This document shows positions 33,707 through 41,809 of a DNA stretch of 55,375 nt, in pieces. This stretch comes from JAIUNP01 sp020161975. Lineage in GTDB: Bacteria > Pseudomonadota > Alphaproteobacteria > Rhizobiales > Beijerinckiaceae. The notes under the pieces are model-generated. The model was not told where the DNA came from and did not search any database. It saw only the letters and a list, made by a program, of their open reading frames with translations. Numbering within the stretch: position 1 is the first letter of the stretch; each line of letters begins with the position of its first letter. The position numbers and the translations under genes are program-made. The DNA lies in assembly GCA_036745275.1 (NCBI GenBank), contig DAIOGK010000024.1, positions 1-55,375 of the forward strand. The letters run 5' to 3'.

Positions 33707-33716
33707 TTTGATCAAA
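33707..33716. promoter_or_regulatory. Candidate GntR operator site 2
   Basis: TTTGATCAAA is a perfect 10-base palindrome 15 bases before the AllA-like start. The shared core with site 1, 52 bases away (about five helical turns), suggests cooperative control of both divergent units. Confidence 0.45.
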
Positions 33717-33731
33717 AATGAAAGTGACGCG

Positions 33732-34232
33732 ATGAGACAGATGACACTGGAGCGGCTGACAGCCGATGCGTTCAGGCCTTTCGGCGCGGTGATCACGCAT
33801 GACGGTATCGACAGACGCAGCATGGTCGCGATCGACGGTGATGCCGGCGCGCGACCCCTGCTCTGGCTGGCGAAGGTCCGTGACGTTGTGCAGTTTCCGC
33901 ACATCTTCAAAGCGCTGGAACGACACCCGCACAGTTCGCAGACCTTCATTCCGCGCGGCGATTTCCCGCATGTGGTCGTTGTCGCGCTCGGAACCGGGAC
34001 GAGGCCGGACATCGAGACCGTGCGATGCTTCCTTGCCACAGGAGACCAGGGTGTGACCTACGCGAGGCATTGCTGGCACCTCGGACTTACACCCCTGAAT
34101 GCCGGCGCGGAATATGTCGTCTCGATGGTTGAAACCGATGCGCCTGATCAAACGGTTCTTGGCGAGCTTTCGGACGAGTGCGCTGTCTCATTTCCCACAA
34201 TACGCGCGCAAAATGGGATGCCGGAACATTGA
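33732..34232 (+). CDS. AllA/ureidoglycolate lyase-like cupin-fold protein
   Basis: A 166-residue protein with the AllA pattern: LERLTADAFRPFGAVI at 6-21, ERHPHSSQTFIP at 63-74 and GVTYARHCWHLGLTPL at 107-122. AllA cleaves ureidoglycolate to glyoxylate and urea in purine breakdown, but no other allantoin genes are present. Here it is transcribed away from a GntR/sugar-acid operon. It may act on a sugar-acid-derived metabolite or on a ureido compound made elsewhere. ATG 33732 is chosen because the earlier in-frame TTG lies inside the operator palindrome. Confidence 0.7.
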   Translation: MRQMTLERLTADAFRPFGAVITHDGIDRRSMVAIDGDAGARPLLWLAKVRDVVQFPHIFKALERHPHSSQTFIPRGDFPHVVVVALGTGTRPDIETVRCFLATGDQGVTYARHCWHLGLTPLNAGAEYVVSMVETDAPDQTVLGELSDECAVSFPTIRAQNGMPEH

Positions 34233-34580
34233 CGGAGCCGTTTGCGGGATGGGGCGATATCCTAAGCCAAGCGGTGAACGCGCTTCCCGCAATCCCTGAG
34301 CTCGCCATCGAGACCCGCGCGGGGCGCATCTGAGCTCTTGTCAGGGCAAACGTGACCGCCCATTCGGCCACGTGCCCCTGTGGCGGCAAGATCTGCCACA
34401 GGCATGGGATCAGCGCTGCGACGTTTCACAACTGACGATCGAAGAACGGCGGGGCGGCGGCACCTGACGCCCGACGGCGCCGAATGGAGGAAAAATAAAT
34501 TGACATATATGGATGGATATGGAAACGTTTCCATAGTTAAAAAAAGTTTAACACTCATAGCCGCATCGGGAGGGGCTGCA
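34233..34580. other. Intergenic region upstream of the LacI gene
   Basis: No gene is supported in this 348-base stretch. CTGTGGC (34378-34384) and GCCACAG (34395-34401) can form a 7-pair hairpin that might end the AllA-like transcript. The right end holds the LacI operator and a -35-like TTGACA at 34500-34505. No convincing -10 is seen at the right distance. Confidence 0.4.
34518..34535. promoter_or_regulatory. LacI-family operator (perfect 18-bp palindrome)
   Basis: TATGGAAACGTTTCCATA is perfectly symmetrical with a central CG, the hallmark of LacI/GalR operators. It lies 46 bases before the LacI start and 13 bases after a -35-like TTGACA at 34500, so a bound repressor would block RNA polymerase. 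Because the transporter operon follows LacI after only 23 bases, this one site could control the whole 9-kb unit. Confidence 0.8.
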
Positions 34581-35669
34581 TTGGCCGAGACCAATCAGAG
34601 AGAGGCTACGATCAGGGACGTCGCCCGCCTGGCGGGGTGCGGCATTGCCACGGTCAGCCGCGTGCTCAATGAAAGCGGACCGGTCAGCGACACCAGCCGG
34701 CGTCTCGTCGTCGATGCCGCTCGCGAGCTGGGTTTCGAGTTTTCAGATGTCGGACGGTCATTGCGCAACGCTGTGACCCGTACAATCGGCTGCGTCGTTC
34801 CCTCCATCAACAACCCGGTCTACGCGGCAGCGGTGCAAGGCATTCAGACCGTCGCGCGGGCGAACGGGCATCAGCTTCTGCTGTCTTGCACAGGCTATGA
34901 CCTCGACGAGGAGTACGCAGCAGTAAAGACGCTGATCGGCAAACGCGTCGACGCACTCATTCTGACGATGAGCGACATCAAGGCCTCACGGGCTGTCGAA
35001 CTGTTGCACAATCGTAAACTCAAGCACTGTTTGCTGTTCAATCACATGCCGGGCATCCCGCAGCGCAGCGCCGTCGACAATTGCAGCGCGGGCTTTCGGG
35101 TGGGATTGGCGTTTGCTGAAGCCGGCCATGACAGGGTCGGCTACATCGCGCTGCGGCTTGCCCAGTCAGATCGCGCGCAGCAACGGTTTGAGGGCTTGTC
35201 CGCATTCTGCCAGACGACAGGGCTTGAAGCGCCTGCGCTGCTTGAGATCGAGGAGCAGAGCCGCAATCTCGATCAGCGGCTGTCGGCGTTCCTGATCGCA
35301 AACCCGGCGGTTACTGGCCTGTTTGTCTCCAACGACCTGCTGGCGATCGCCATCATCGGGGCGCTGCGGCGGTTGGGATTATCGGTGCCGGGCGATCTGT
35401 CGATCGTCGGCTTCGACGGTATTGAATTCGGCCAGATGTTGCAGCCGACGCTCGCGACCATCGCCACCGATCCTCATGCCATGGGGCAGGCATCGGCTTA
35501 TATGGTGCTGTCATCGATCCTGCGCAGGCCCGCAACCGATACTCTGGCAGCTTCTGCGGATTTTGAATTTAGGCCCGGAGGAAGTCTGGGGAGACCACCA
35601 TCGAAGGATGCGCTGGCGAAGAAGTTGCAGCTTCTTCGCCAGCTTTCGCCCGCCCACGCGAGTTTCTGA
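34581..35669 (+). CDS. LacI-family transcriptional regulator
   Basis: A 362-residue repressor. The HTH (TIRDVARLAGCGIATVSRVLNE, positions 10-31, hinge after) is followed by a periplasmic-binding-like effector domain with TRTIGCVVPSINNPVYAAAV and SIVGFDGIEFGQMLQPTLAT. The frame is open from 34380, but I take the TTG at 34581 as start: GGGAGGGG lies 5 bases before it, the HTH then sits where it should, and the upstream ATGs lie before or inside the operator palindrome. It precedes the binding-protein gene by 23 bases and is probably cotranscribed, giving autoregulation. Confidence 0.88.
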   Translation: MAETNQREATIRDVARLAGCGIATVSRVLNESGPVSDTSRRLVVDAARELGFEFSDVGRSLRNAVTRTIGCVVPSINNPVYAAAVQGIQTVARANGHQLLLSCTGYDLDEEYAAVKTLIGKRVDALILTMSDIKASRAVELLHNRKLKHCLLFNHMPGIPQRSAVDNCSAGFRVGLAFAEAGHDRVGYIALRLAQSDRAQQRFEGLSAFCQTTGLEAPALLEIEEQSRNLDQRLSAFLIANPAVTGLFVSNDLLAIAIIGALRRLGLSVPGDLSIVGFDGIEFGQMLQPTLATIATDPHAMGQASAYMVLSSILRRPATDTLAASADFEFRPGGSLGRPPSKDALAKKLQLLRQLSPAHASF

Positions 35670-35692
35670 AAATCACCAAGGGAGAGACGACG

Positions 35693-36688
35693 ATGAGACA
35701 TATAGCGACCGCAGCCGTCGTGGCAATCGCCATGGCAGGACCTGCCACGGCGAAGGATGCCGTGTGTTATAATTGCCCGCCGCAATGGGCCGATTGGGCG
35801 TCGATGCTCAAGGCGATCAGCCAGAAGCTCGACATTCAGATGCCACACGACAACAAGAACTCCGGGCAGGCGCTCAGCCAATTGCTGGCCGAGCGCGCAA
35901 GCCCGGTGGCGGATGTCGTCTATTACGGCGTCACCACCGGCATCACCGCCGCCAAGGAAAAGGTCGTCGCCGAATATCGACCGGCGGGGTTCGATCAGGT
36001 GCCCGACGGGCTCAAGGATCCCGGCGGTCGCTGGGTCGCCGTGCATTACGGCACCATCGGCCTTTTTGTGAACGTTGCCGCCTTGCGCGGAGCGCCCGTG
36101 CCCCAATGCTTCGCCGACCTCAAGAAGCCTGAATACAAGGGCATGGTGGGGTATCTCGATCCGTCTTCGGCATTCGTCGGTTATGCCGGCGCGGTCGCGG
36201 TCAACCTCGCGTTCAAGGGCAGCCTTTCGAACTTCGATCCCGCGATCTCCTACTTCAAGGACCTTGCGAAGAACAGTCCGATCGTCCCCAAGCAGACGTC
36301 GTATGCGCGTGTCGTTTCAGGCGAGATTCCGATTCTGTTCGATTACGACTTCAATGCCTACCGCGCAAAATATGAAGAGGGCGGCAAGTTCGAATTCGTT
36401 CTGCCCTGTGAGGGATCGCTCCGCGTTCCTTACGTGATGAGCCTTGTCGAGAAAGCGCCGCACCCGGAGCTTGGCAAGAAAGTGCTGGATTACGTCTTGT
36501 CCGACGAAGGGCAGGCGATCTGGGCCAAGGCCTATTTGCAGCCGGCGCGCCCCGTCAAACTGCCTGCGGAAATCGCTTCAAAATTTCTTCCCGCCAGCGA
36601 CTACGCGCGAGCGAAATCGGTCGACTACGCTGAGATGGAAAAGGGTCAGGCCGGGTTCGGCGAACGCTACCTGAATGAAGTCAAGTAG
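35693..36688 (+). CDS. ABC substrate-binding protein (COG1840; PhnS/Afu-like)
   Basis: A 331-residue periplasmic protein with a signal peptide (about 1-20, MAGPATA/KDA). The binding fold contains NKNSGQALSQLLAERA, DVVYYGVTTGI and VHYGTIGLFVN. Relatives bind ferric iron, 2-aminoethylphosphonate or sugar phosphates. Because the operon continues with a phosphodiesterase and glycerol-3-phosphate dehydrogenase, a glycerophosphodiester or other phosphorylated compound is the best guess. A mature CYNC pair near the N-terminus is unusual and might form a disulfide. Confidence 0.82.
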   Translation: MRHIATAAVVAIAMAGPATAKDAVCYNCPPQWADWASMLKAISQKLDIQMPHDNKNSGQALSQLLAERASPVADVVYYGVTTGITAAKEKVVAEYRPAGFDQVPDGLKDPGGRWVAVHYGTIGLFVNVAALRGAPVPQCFADLKKPEYKGMVGYLDPSSAFVGYAGAVAVNLAFKGSLSNFDPAISYFKDLAKNSPIVPKQTSYARVVSGEIPILFDYDFNAYRAKYEEGGKFEFVLPCEGSLRVPYVMSLVEKAPHPELGKKVLDYVLSDEGQAIWAKAYLQPARPVKLPAEIASKFLPASDYARAKSVDYAEMEKGQAGFGERYLNEVK

Positions 36689-36703
36689 CGAACCGGACAA
36701 CGA

Positions 36704-36735
36704 TGCGCGGAGCCGGCCCCTCGCCGCTCCGCGCA
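36704..36735 (+). other. Intercistronic stem-loop downstream of the binding-protein gene
   Basis: TGCGCGGAGC (36704-36713) and GCTCCGCGCA (36726-36735) make a perfect 10-pair stem with a 12-base loop, 15 bases after the binding-protein stop and 25 before the permease start. It lacks a T-run. It resembles mRNA-stabilising hairpins that raise binding-protein expression over permeases. Confidence 0.6.
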
Positions 36736-36760
36736 AGCCGCCACCTGAAGGAAATTCGTC

Positions 36761-37564
36761 ATGCGTTCGAGCACCTTCGTCAGGCTTTGCCTGCTTCCGC
36801 TGTTCGTTTTCACCTCAGCCTTTCTGGCTCTGCCGCTCGCACGCCTGATCCTGAGTTCAGGAAGCGGTGAGGCCGGATGGGGCATCTATCAGCAGATTTT
36901 AACGACGCCACGGTACACGACAGCGCTCGTGCAGACCGTCCTGCTATCTTTGGCCGTGACGGCGGCAGCGCTGGCGATCTCGACCACCGCTGGCCTGTTC
37001 CTCGCTCGCAACAGGTTCAGGGGGCGAGGGTTCATTCTCTCGGTGCTGACGCTGCCGCTGGCCTTTCCCGGCGTGGTCATCGGCTTCCTGATTATTCTGC
37101 TCGGCGGCAGACAGGGGCTATTCGCCCAGCTGACGGACGGGAAGGTTGTCTTCGCCTACTCGATGCTCGGGCTTTTTCTCGGCTACATCTATTTCTCGAT
37201 CCCGCGCGTCCTTCTCACGGTGATGGCAGCGACCGAGAAGCTCGATCCCAATCTGGAAGAGGCAGCGCGTTCGTTGGGCGCCAGTTCGGCACAGGTCGTC
37301 CGTGACGTGATCCTGCCGGGGCTTGCGCCCTCGCTGGTGGCAGCGGGTGCCATCGCTTTTGCGACGGCGATGGGGGCATTCGGCACGGCCTTCACCCTGG
37401 CCACCAACATCGATGTGCTGCCGATGGTGATCTACACCGAGTTCACGCTATCGGCGAATATCGCGATGGCTTCGGCGCTGTCGATCATCCTCGGTTTTGT
37501 CACCTGGCTGCTGCTTGTGTTCGCGCGCGGATTTTCAGGTTCCAGCGCAGCGGCGGGAGGTTGA
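36761..37564 (+). CDS. ABC permease 1 (PhnU/PotB-like)
   Basis: A 267-residue inner-membrane protein with about six TM helices and an EAA loop LEEAARSLGASSAQVVRDVI followed by LPGLAPSLVAAG. It is one half of the transmembrane channel of the PhnSTUV/Afu-like importer. It is separated from permease 2 by 3 bases. Confidence 0.85.
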   Translation: MRSSTFVRLCLLPLFVFTSAFLALPLARLILSSGSGEAGWGIYQQILTTPRYTTALVQTVLLSLAVTAAALAISTTAGLFLARNRFRGRGFILSVLTLPLAFPGVVIGFLIILLGGRQGLFAQLTDGKVVFAYSMLGLFLGYIYFSIPRVLLTVMAATEKLDPNLEEAARSLGASSAQVVRDVILPGLAPSLVAAGAIAFATAMGAFGTAFTLATNIDVLPMVIYTEFTLSANIAMASALSIILGFVTWLLLVFARGFSGSSAAAGG

Positions 37565-37567
37565 ATC

Positions 37568-38359
37568 ATGGAGTATTCTCGCGCCAAAGCGCTTCAGCTC
37601 GGTGTCACCTTGCTCACATGCGCGTTTCTGCTGGTCCCGGCGCTGCAATCGGTTCTGGCAGGTGTCACGCGCAATTATTTCATCGGCATTTCCTCCGGCT
37701 TCACGCTCAGATGGATCGCGGAGGTCTGGGAGCTTTACGCCCACTCGATCATGCTTTCGATTGGCATCGCCTTCGCCTGCCTGGTCTCCACGCTCGTCAT
37801 CGGTGTGCCTGCCGCCTACGGGCTTGCGCGAAATCCCGGCTGGTTCTCTCGGGTGCTGGAAGAATTCATCTCCCTGCCACTGGCGGTTCCCGGGCTGGCG
37901 CTCGCGTTGGCGCTGCTGCAACTCTACGGCTCCGTTAAAGGGTTCCGGACATCCTGGACCTTCGTGCTGGTCGGGCATGTGCTCTACACACTGCCGTTCA
38001 TGGTCCGCTCGGTGCTTGCCGTCCTGTCGGTGATGGACCTCAAGACGCTGGAGGAAGGTGCCGCCTCGCTCGGCGCAACGTCGTGGCGGCGGTTCTGGGA
38101 TATCGTCGTCCCCAATGCGATGCCGGGTATCCTCGCCGGAGCCCTGACGGTCGTCACCCTGTCGATTGGCGAGTTCAATCTCACCTGGATGCTGCACACC
38201 CCCTATCTCAAGACGCTGCCCGTGGGCCTTGCGGACAGCTATGCGTCGATGCGGCTTGAGATCGCCTCGGCCTACACCTTGATCTTCTTCATCATTATCG
38301 TTCCGCTGCTGATGGCCATGCAATGGGCTTCCCAGCGCGCGCAAAGGATCGCGGCATGA
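37568..38359 (+). CDS. ABC permease 2 (PhnV/PotC-like)
   Basis: A 263-residue permease with an EAA loop LEEGAASLGATSWRRFWDIV and roughly six TM segments; FISLPLAVPGLALALALLQL is one. It completes the channel. The stop overlaps the ATPase start as ATGA. Confidence 0.85.
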   Translation: MEYSRAKALQLGVTLLTCAFLLVPALQSVLAGVTRNYFIGISSGFTLRWIAEVWELYAHSIMLSIGIAFACLVSTLVIGVPAAYGLARNPGWFSRVLEEFISLPLAVPGLALALALLQLYGSVKGFRTSWTFVLVGHVLYTLPFMVRSVLAVLSVMDLKTLEEGAASLGATSWRRFWDIVVPNAMPGILAGALTVVTLSIGEFNLTWMLHTPYLKTLPVGLADSYASMRLEIASAYTLIFFIIIVPLLMAMQWASQRAQRIAA

Positions 38360-39390
38360 CCCTTACGCTCACATCCGTTTCCAAGACCTACCCGGATGGG
38401 ACGGTCGCTCTCAAGCCGACCGATTTTCATGTCGCACCCGGCGAGATTGTTTCGCTTCTGGGACCCTCGGGCTGCGGCAAGACCACGCTGCTGAGGATTG
38501 TCGCAGGACTGGAAACGCCCAATCCCGGCAGCCAGGTCAAGTTCGGCGACGACGATGTGACGGAATTGCCGGTCGAACGGCGCAAGGTCGGCATGGTGTT
38601 CCAATCCTATGCGCTGTTTCCCAACATGTCCGTGCGCGGCAATATCGCTTACGGCCTCAAGATGCAGAAGCTGCCCGCTGCCGAGATCGACCAGCGCGTC
38701 GCCGAGGTCGTCAGGCTGTGCAAGCTCGAACCTTACGTCGACCGGCGGATCACGGCCCTCTCGGGCGGGCAGCGCCAGCGTGTGGCGCTGGCGCGCGCCT
38801 TCGCGCCGCGTCCGCGCATCCTGCTGCTGGATGAGCCGCTCTCCGCACTCGACGCGGCCTTGCGCGATACGCTGCGCGATGAACTGGCCGGCCTGCTGCG
38901 CAAGTTCGGCATCACCGCGTTGTTCGTAACGCACGATCAGGATGAGGCCATGGCGATCGCGGACAAGGTTGCGGTCATGTCGCATGGCACCGTGGTGCAG
39001 GTCGGTCCCCCCGAAGAGCTTTACCGCAACCCGCGCACGCGCTTTGTCGCCGGCTTTGTCGGCCATGCCGTTCACCTTGAGGGGCAGGTTGCGGGCACCA
39101 CGCTGCGCACGCAGGGCGGGATGCTGACCTTGCCGCGAGACGGTGAAAACTGCGAGGTGTTCGTCCGCGCCGAGGATGTCGCGATCACCCCGAACGGGGC
39201 GCTGAAGGCCCGCGTCGAATCCAGCGTGTTTCTGGGAACGCATTATCGCCTTGGCCTGAGCGGCATCACCGCCGGGATCTTGTATTCGAACCATGCCGGA
39301 CTCGCAGCGCCTGCGCGCGGAACCGATGTCCGCATCTCGATCGACCCGTCCAAACTTCTCCTTATCGACCAGAGCGGCGCGACGCCATGA
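38356..39390 (+). CDS. ABC ATPase (PhnT/PotA-like)
   Basis: A 344-residue ATPase with Walker A GPSGCGKTT, Q-loop VFQSYALFP, signature LSGGQRQRVALARAF, Walker B ILLLDEPLSALD, switch His in LFVTHDQDEAM and a C-terminal TOBE region with VFVRAEDVAITP. ATG 38356 gives the usual N-terminus and the 4-base coupling to permease 2. It also overlaps the phosphodiesterase gene by 4 bases, tying uptake to hydrolysis. Confidence 0.88.
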   Translation: MTLTLTSVSKTYPDGTVALKPTDFHVAPGEIVSLLGPSGCGKTTLLRIVAGLETPNPGSQVKFGDDDVTELPVERRKVGMVFQSYALFPNMSVRGNIAYGLKMQKLPAAEIDQRVAEVVRLCKLEPYVDRRITALSGGQRQRVALARAFAPRPRILLLDEPLSALDAALRDTLRDELAGLLRKFGITALFVTHDQDEAMAIADKVAVMSHGTVVQVGPPEELYRNPRTRFVAGFVGHAVHLEGQVAGTTLRTQGGMLTLPRDGENCEVFVRAEDVAITPNGALKARVESSVFLGTHYRLGLSGITAGILYSNHAGLAAPARGTDVRISIDPSKLLLIDQSGATP

Positions 39391-40196
39391 CCCGGATCCT
39401 GCAACTGTCCGATCCGCACATCGTTCCCGATGGTCAGCTCGCCTATGGCATCGTCGACACCGCGGAGGCGCTGGCCACGGCGATCAGGACCATCAACCGC
39501 ATCCTGCCACTGATCGGCCCTGTCGATCTGGCGGTGGTCACCGGCGACCTGACCGACTTCGGCACACCCGGCGAATATGCGCGCTTCAAGGCTCTGATGG
39601 CAGCGCTGCCGATCCCCTACCGGGTTATTCCGGGCAATCATGATCGCCGCGAGGCGATGCGCGCGGCCTTCGCGGACGAAGACTGGATGCCAAAGTCCGG
39701 CCCGATTTCGTGGTCGATCAACCTGGCCGATTTCTCGCTGATTGCGCTCGACACGCTCGTCGAGGGCCACCACCACGGCATTCTCGAAGGTGCATCCCTG
39801 ACAATGCTGCGCAACGAACTGGCCCGGCGGCCGGGCAAGCCGGCGATCGTGGCCATCCATCATCCGCCGTTCAATACCGGGATAATCCCCATGGATATCA
39901 ACAATCTGCACAATGGCGACGAATTGCAGGCCATCCTCGATGCTCATGAGGGCGAAACGCGCCTGGTCTGCGGCCATGTGCATCGCAATGTCACGCGACA
40001 GTTCGGAACGTCCATCGGCATGATCGCGCCCGGCGTTTCGCACGCAGTGACGCTCGACCAGCGTGTCGACAACCCCCATACACTCAGTCTCGAACCGGGA
40101 GGCTTCATGCTGCACGAATGGCGCAGCGGCATTGTCTCACATGCGGTCGCGGCGCATGTCCCGCCGGAGCGATATCCCTTTACGGGGGCTTTCTGA
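39387..40196 (+). CDS. Calcineurin-like phosphodiesterase, GpdQ/CpdA-type
   Basis: A 269-residue binuclear metallophosphoesterase with all metal motifs: D9-x-H11 (SDPHI), GDLTD with D54, GNHD at 83-86, HHPP with H158/H159 and GHVH with H197/H199. The spacing and TPGEYARFKALMAALPIPY region resemble class III diesterases such as glycerophosphodiesterase GpdQ and cAMP phosphodiesterase. Cytoplasmic (no signal peptide). Placed between the importer and GlpD, it most likely releases glycerol-3-phosphate from imported glycerophosphodiesters. A phosphonate- or cyclic-nucleotide-directed role is not excluded. Confidence 0.82.
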   Translation: MTRILQLSDPHIVPDGQLAYGIVDTAEALATAIRTINRILPLIGPVDLAVVTGDLTDFGTPGEYARFKALMAALPIPYRVIPGNHDRREAMRAAFADEDWMPKSGPISWSINLADFSLIALDTLVEGHHHGILEGASLTMLRNELARRPGKPAIVAIHHPPFNTGIIPMDINNLHNGDELQAILDAHEGETRLVCGHVHRNVTRQFGTSIGMIAPGVSHAVTLDQRVDNPHTLSLEPGGFMLHEWRSGIVSHAVAAHVPPERYPFTGAF

Positions 40197-40213
40197 CAGT
40201 GGGCGGCTCTTCG

Positions 40214-41803
40214 ATGCGCTCCGCCCAAATGGATGATGTTGTCGACCTCCTGATCATCGGCGGGGGGATCAACGGGTGCGGTATCGCTCGTGATGCCGCC
40301 GGGCGAGGCTATTCGGTGTGCCTGGCTGAGATGAATGATCTCGCATCGGCCACGTCTTCGGCTTCCACCAAGTTATTCCACGGCGGCCTGCGTTATCTCG
40401 AATACTTCGAGTGGAGATTGGTTCGGGAGGCGCTGATCGAACGAGAGACGCTGCTTCGGGCGATGCCGCATATCAGCTGGCCGATGCGCTTCGTTCTTCC
40501 CCTGAACGAAGATATGCGCTTTGAACCTGCCACCCCGGCGTCCCGGATCGTGGCCGGGCTCTTTCCATGGCTTCGCGGTCGGCGGCCGGGCTGGATGATC
40601 CGCATCGGTCTCGGTCTCTATGATCGTTTGGGCTCCCGACAAATCCTGCCAGGGACATCGAGCGTTGATCTGACGACAGATCCGGTCGGAAAGCCGCTTA
40701 AACCGGGCATGCGCAAAGCCTTCGAGTATTCGGATTGTTGGGTAGACGATGCGCGTCTGGTGGCGCTCAATGCCCGCGACGCAGCGCAGCGCGGCGCAAC
40801 AATCCTGACGCGCACGAAGGTGACGTCCGCTCAAGCTCGGGATGGTGTGTGGCGCGCGAAGGTGCAGACCGGGTCTGGCCCAGTGACGATCTCCGCGAGG
40901 ATGCTCGTCAATGCCGCCGGCCCCTGGGCCGGCGAGGTTATACGCAACGTGACCGGGCTGGATACACGCGAGACTGTGCGCCTTGTGCGCGGATCACACA
41001 TCGTCACGCGCCGTCTGTTCGACCACGACAAGTGCTATTTCTTTCAGGGCGACGACGGGCGGATCGTATTCGTCATTCCGTACGAGGCGGATTTTACCCT
41101 GATCGGCACGACCGATGTCGACCATAAATCCCCTGACACGCCCCCTCTCTGCACAAGCGAGGAACGCGACTATCTTTGCAGGTTTGTTTCGAAATATCTG
41201 TCGACGCCGGTCGAGCCCGCCGATGTTGTCTGGAGCTATTCTGGGGTCAGGCCGCTGTATGATGATGGCCAGGCCTCGGCAACCGCCGCCACGCGTGACT
41301 ACAAGCTGAAGCTCGATCAAAGCGCCGGAGCACCTGTCCTGAACGTGTTCGGCGGCAAGATCACGACCTTTCGGCGACTCGCTGAAACCGCAATGCGGCA
41401 TATCGATGCGAATTTCAAGCGGTCGACACAGAGCTGGACCGCCGACGCGCCCTTGCCAGGCGGGAATTTCCCGGTCGGCGGTGCCGGAAAACTCGCAGCC
41501 GAATTGTTGGAACGGCACCCCTTCCTCGACAGGAAATGGGCCGAGCGGCTGGTGCGTGGCTATGGGACGGACGCCATGGAAATGCTCGCCGGCGCGCGCG
41601 CGATCACCGATCTGGGTGTCCACTTCGGCGAAGGCCTGACCGAACGCGAGATCGTCTGGCTGATGACTCATGAGTTTGCAGCGACCGCCGATGATATTCT
41701 GTGGCGACGGACCAAGCTGGGCTTGCGTCTCGATACCGTCTCCGCCCGCACGCTCGAACGTTGGATCGTCGACCGCCGCAGCTCAAACTCCTGCCTTGCG
41801 TGA
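40214..41803 (+). CDS. glpD: FAD-dependent glycerol-3-phosphate dehydrogenase
   Basis: A 529-residue aerobic GlpD, a peripheral inner-membrane flavoprotein oxidising glycerol-3-P to dihydroxyacetone-P with electrons to quinone. Motifs are LLIIGGGINGCGIARDAAGR (FAD loop), SATSSASTKLFHGGLRYLEY and TTDVDHKSPDTPP. Several starts are possible (GTG 40199, ATG 40214, ATG 40229), none with a strong ribosome site; 40214 is a compromise. It lies 17 bases after the phosphodiesterase. No glycerol kinase or facilitator is in the window, so G3P must come from phosphodiester breakdown or uptake. Confidence 0.9.
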   Translation: MRSAQMDDVVDLLIIGGGINGCGIARDAAGRGYSVCLAEMNDLASATSSASTKLFHGGLRYLEYFEWRLVREALIERETLLRAMPHISWPMRFVLPLNEDMRFEPATPASRIVAGLFPWLRGRRPGWMIRIGLGLYDRLGSRQILPGTSSVDLTTDPVGKPLKPGMRKAFEYSDCWVDDARLVALNARDAAQRGATILTRTKVTSAQARDGVWRAKVQTGSGPVTISARMLVNAAGPWAGEVIRNVTGLDTRETVRLVRGSHIVTRRLFDHDKCYFFQGDDGRIVFVIPYEADFTLIGTTDVDHKSPDTPPLCTSEERDYLCRFVSKYLSTPVEPADVVWSYSGVRPLYDDGQASATAATRDYKLKLDQSAGAPVLNVFGGKITTFRRLAETAMRHIDANFKRSTQSWTADAPLPGGNFPVGGAGKLAAELLERHPFLDRKWAERLVRGYGTDAMEMLAGARAITDLGVHFGEGLTEREIVWLMTHEFAATADDILWRRTKLGLRLDTVSARTLERWIVDRRSSNSCLA

Positions 41804-41809
41804 GATGCT

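Noticed and set aside
34380..34580. N-terminal extension of the LacI protein
   Set aside because: It lies across the operator palindrome, lacks family similarity, and a better start with a ribosome site exists at TTG 34581.
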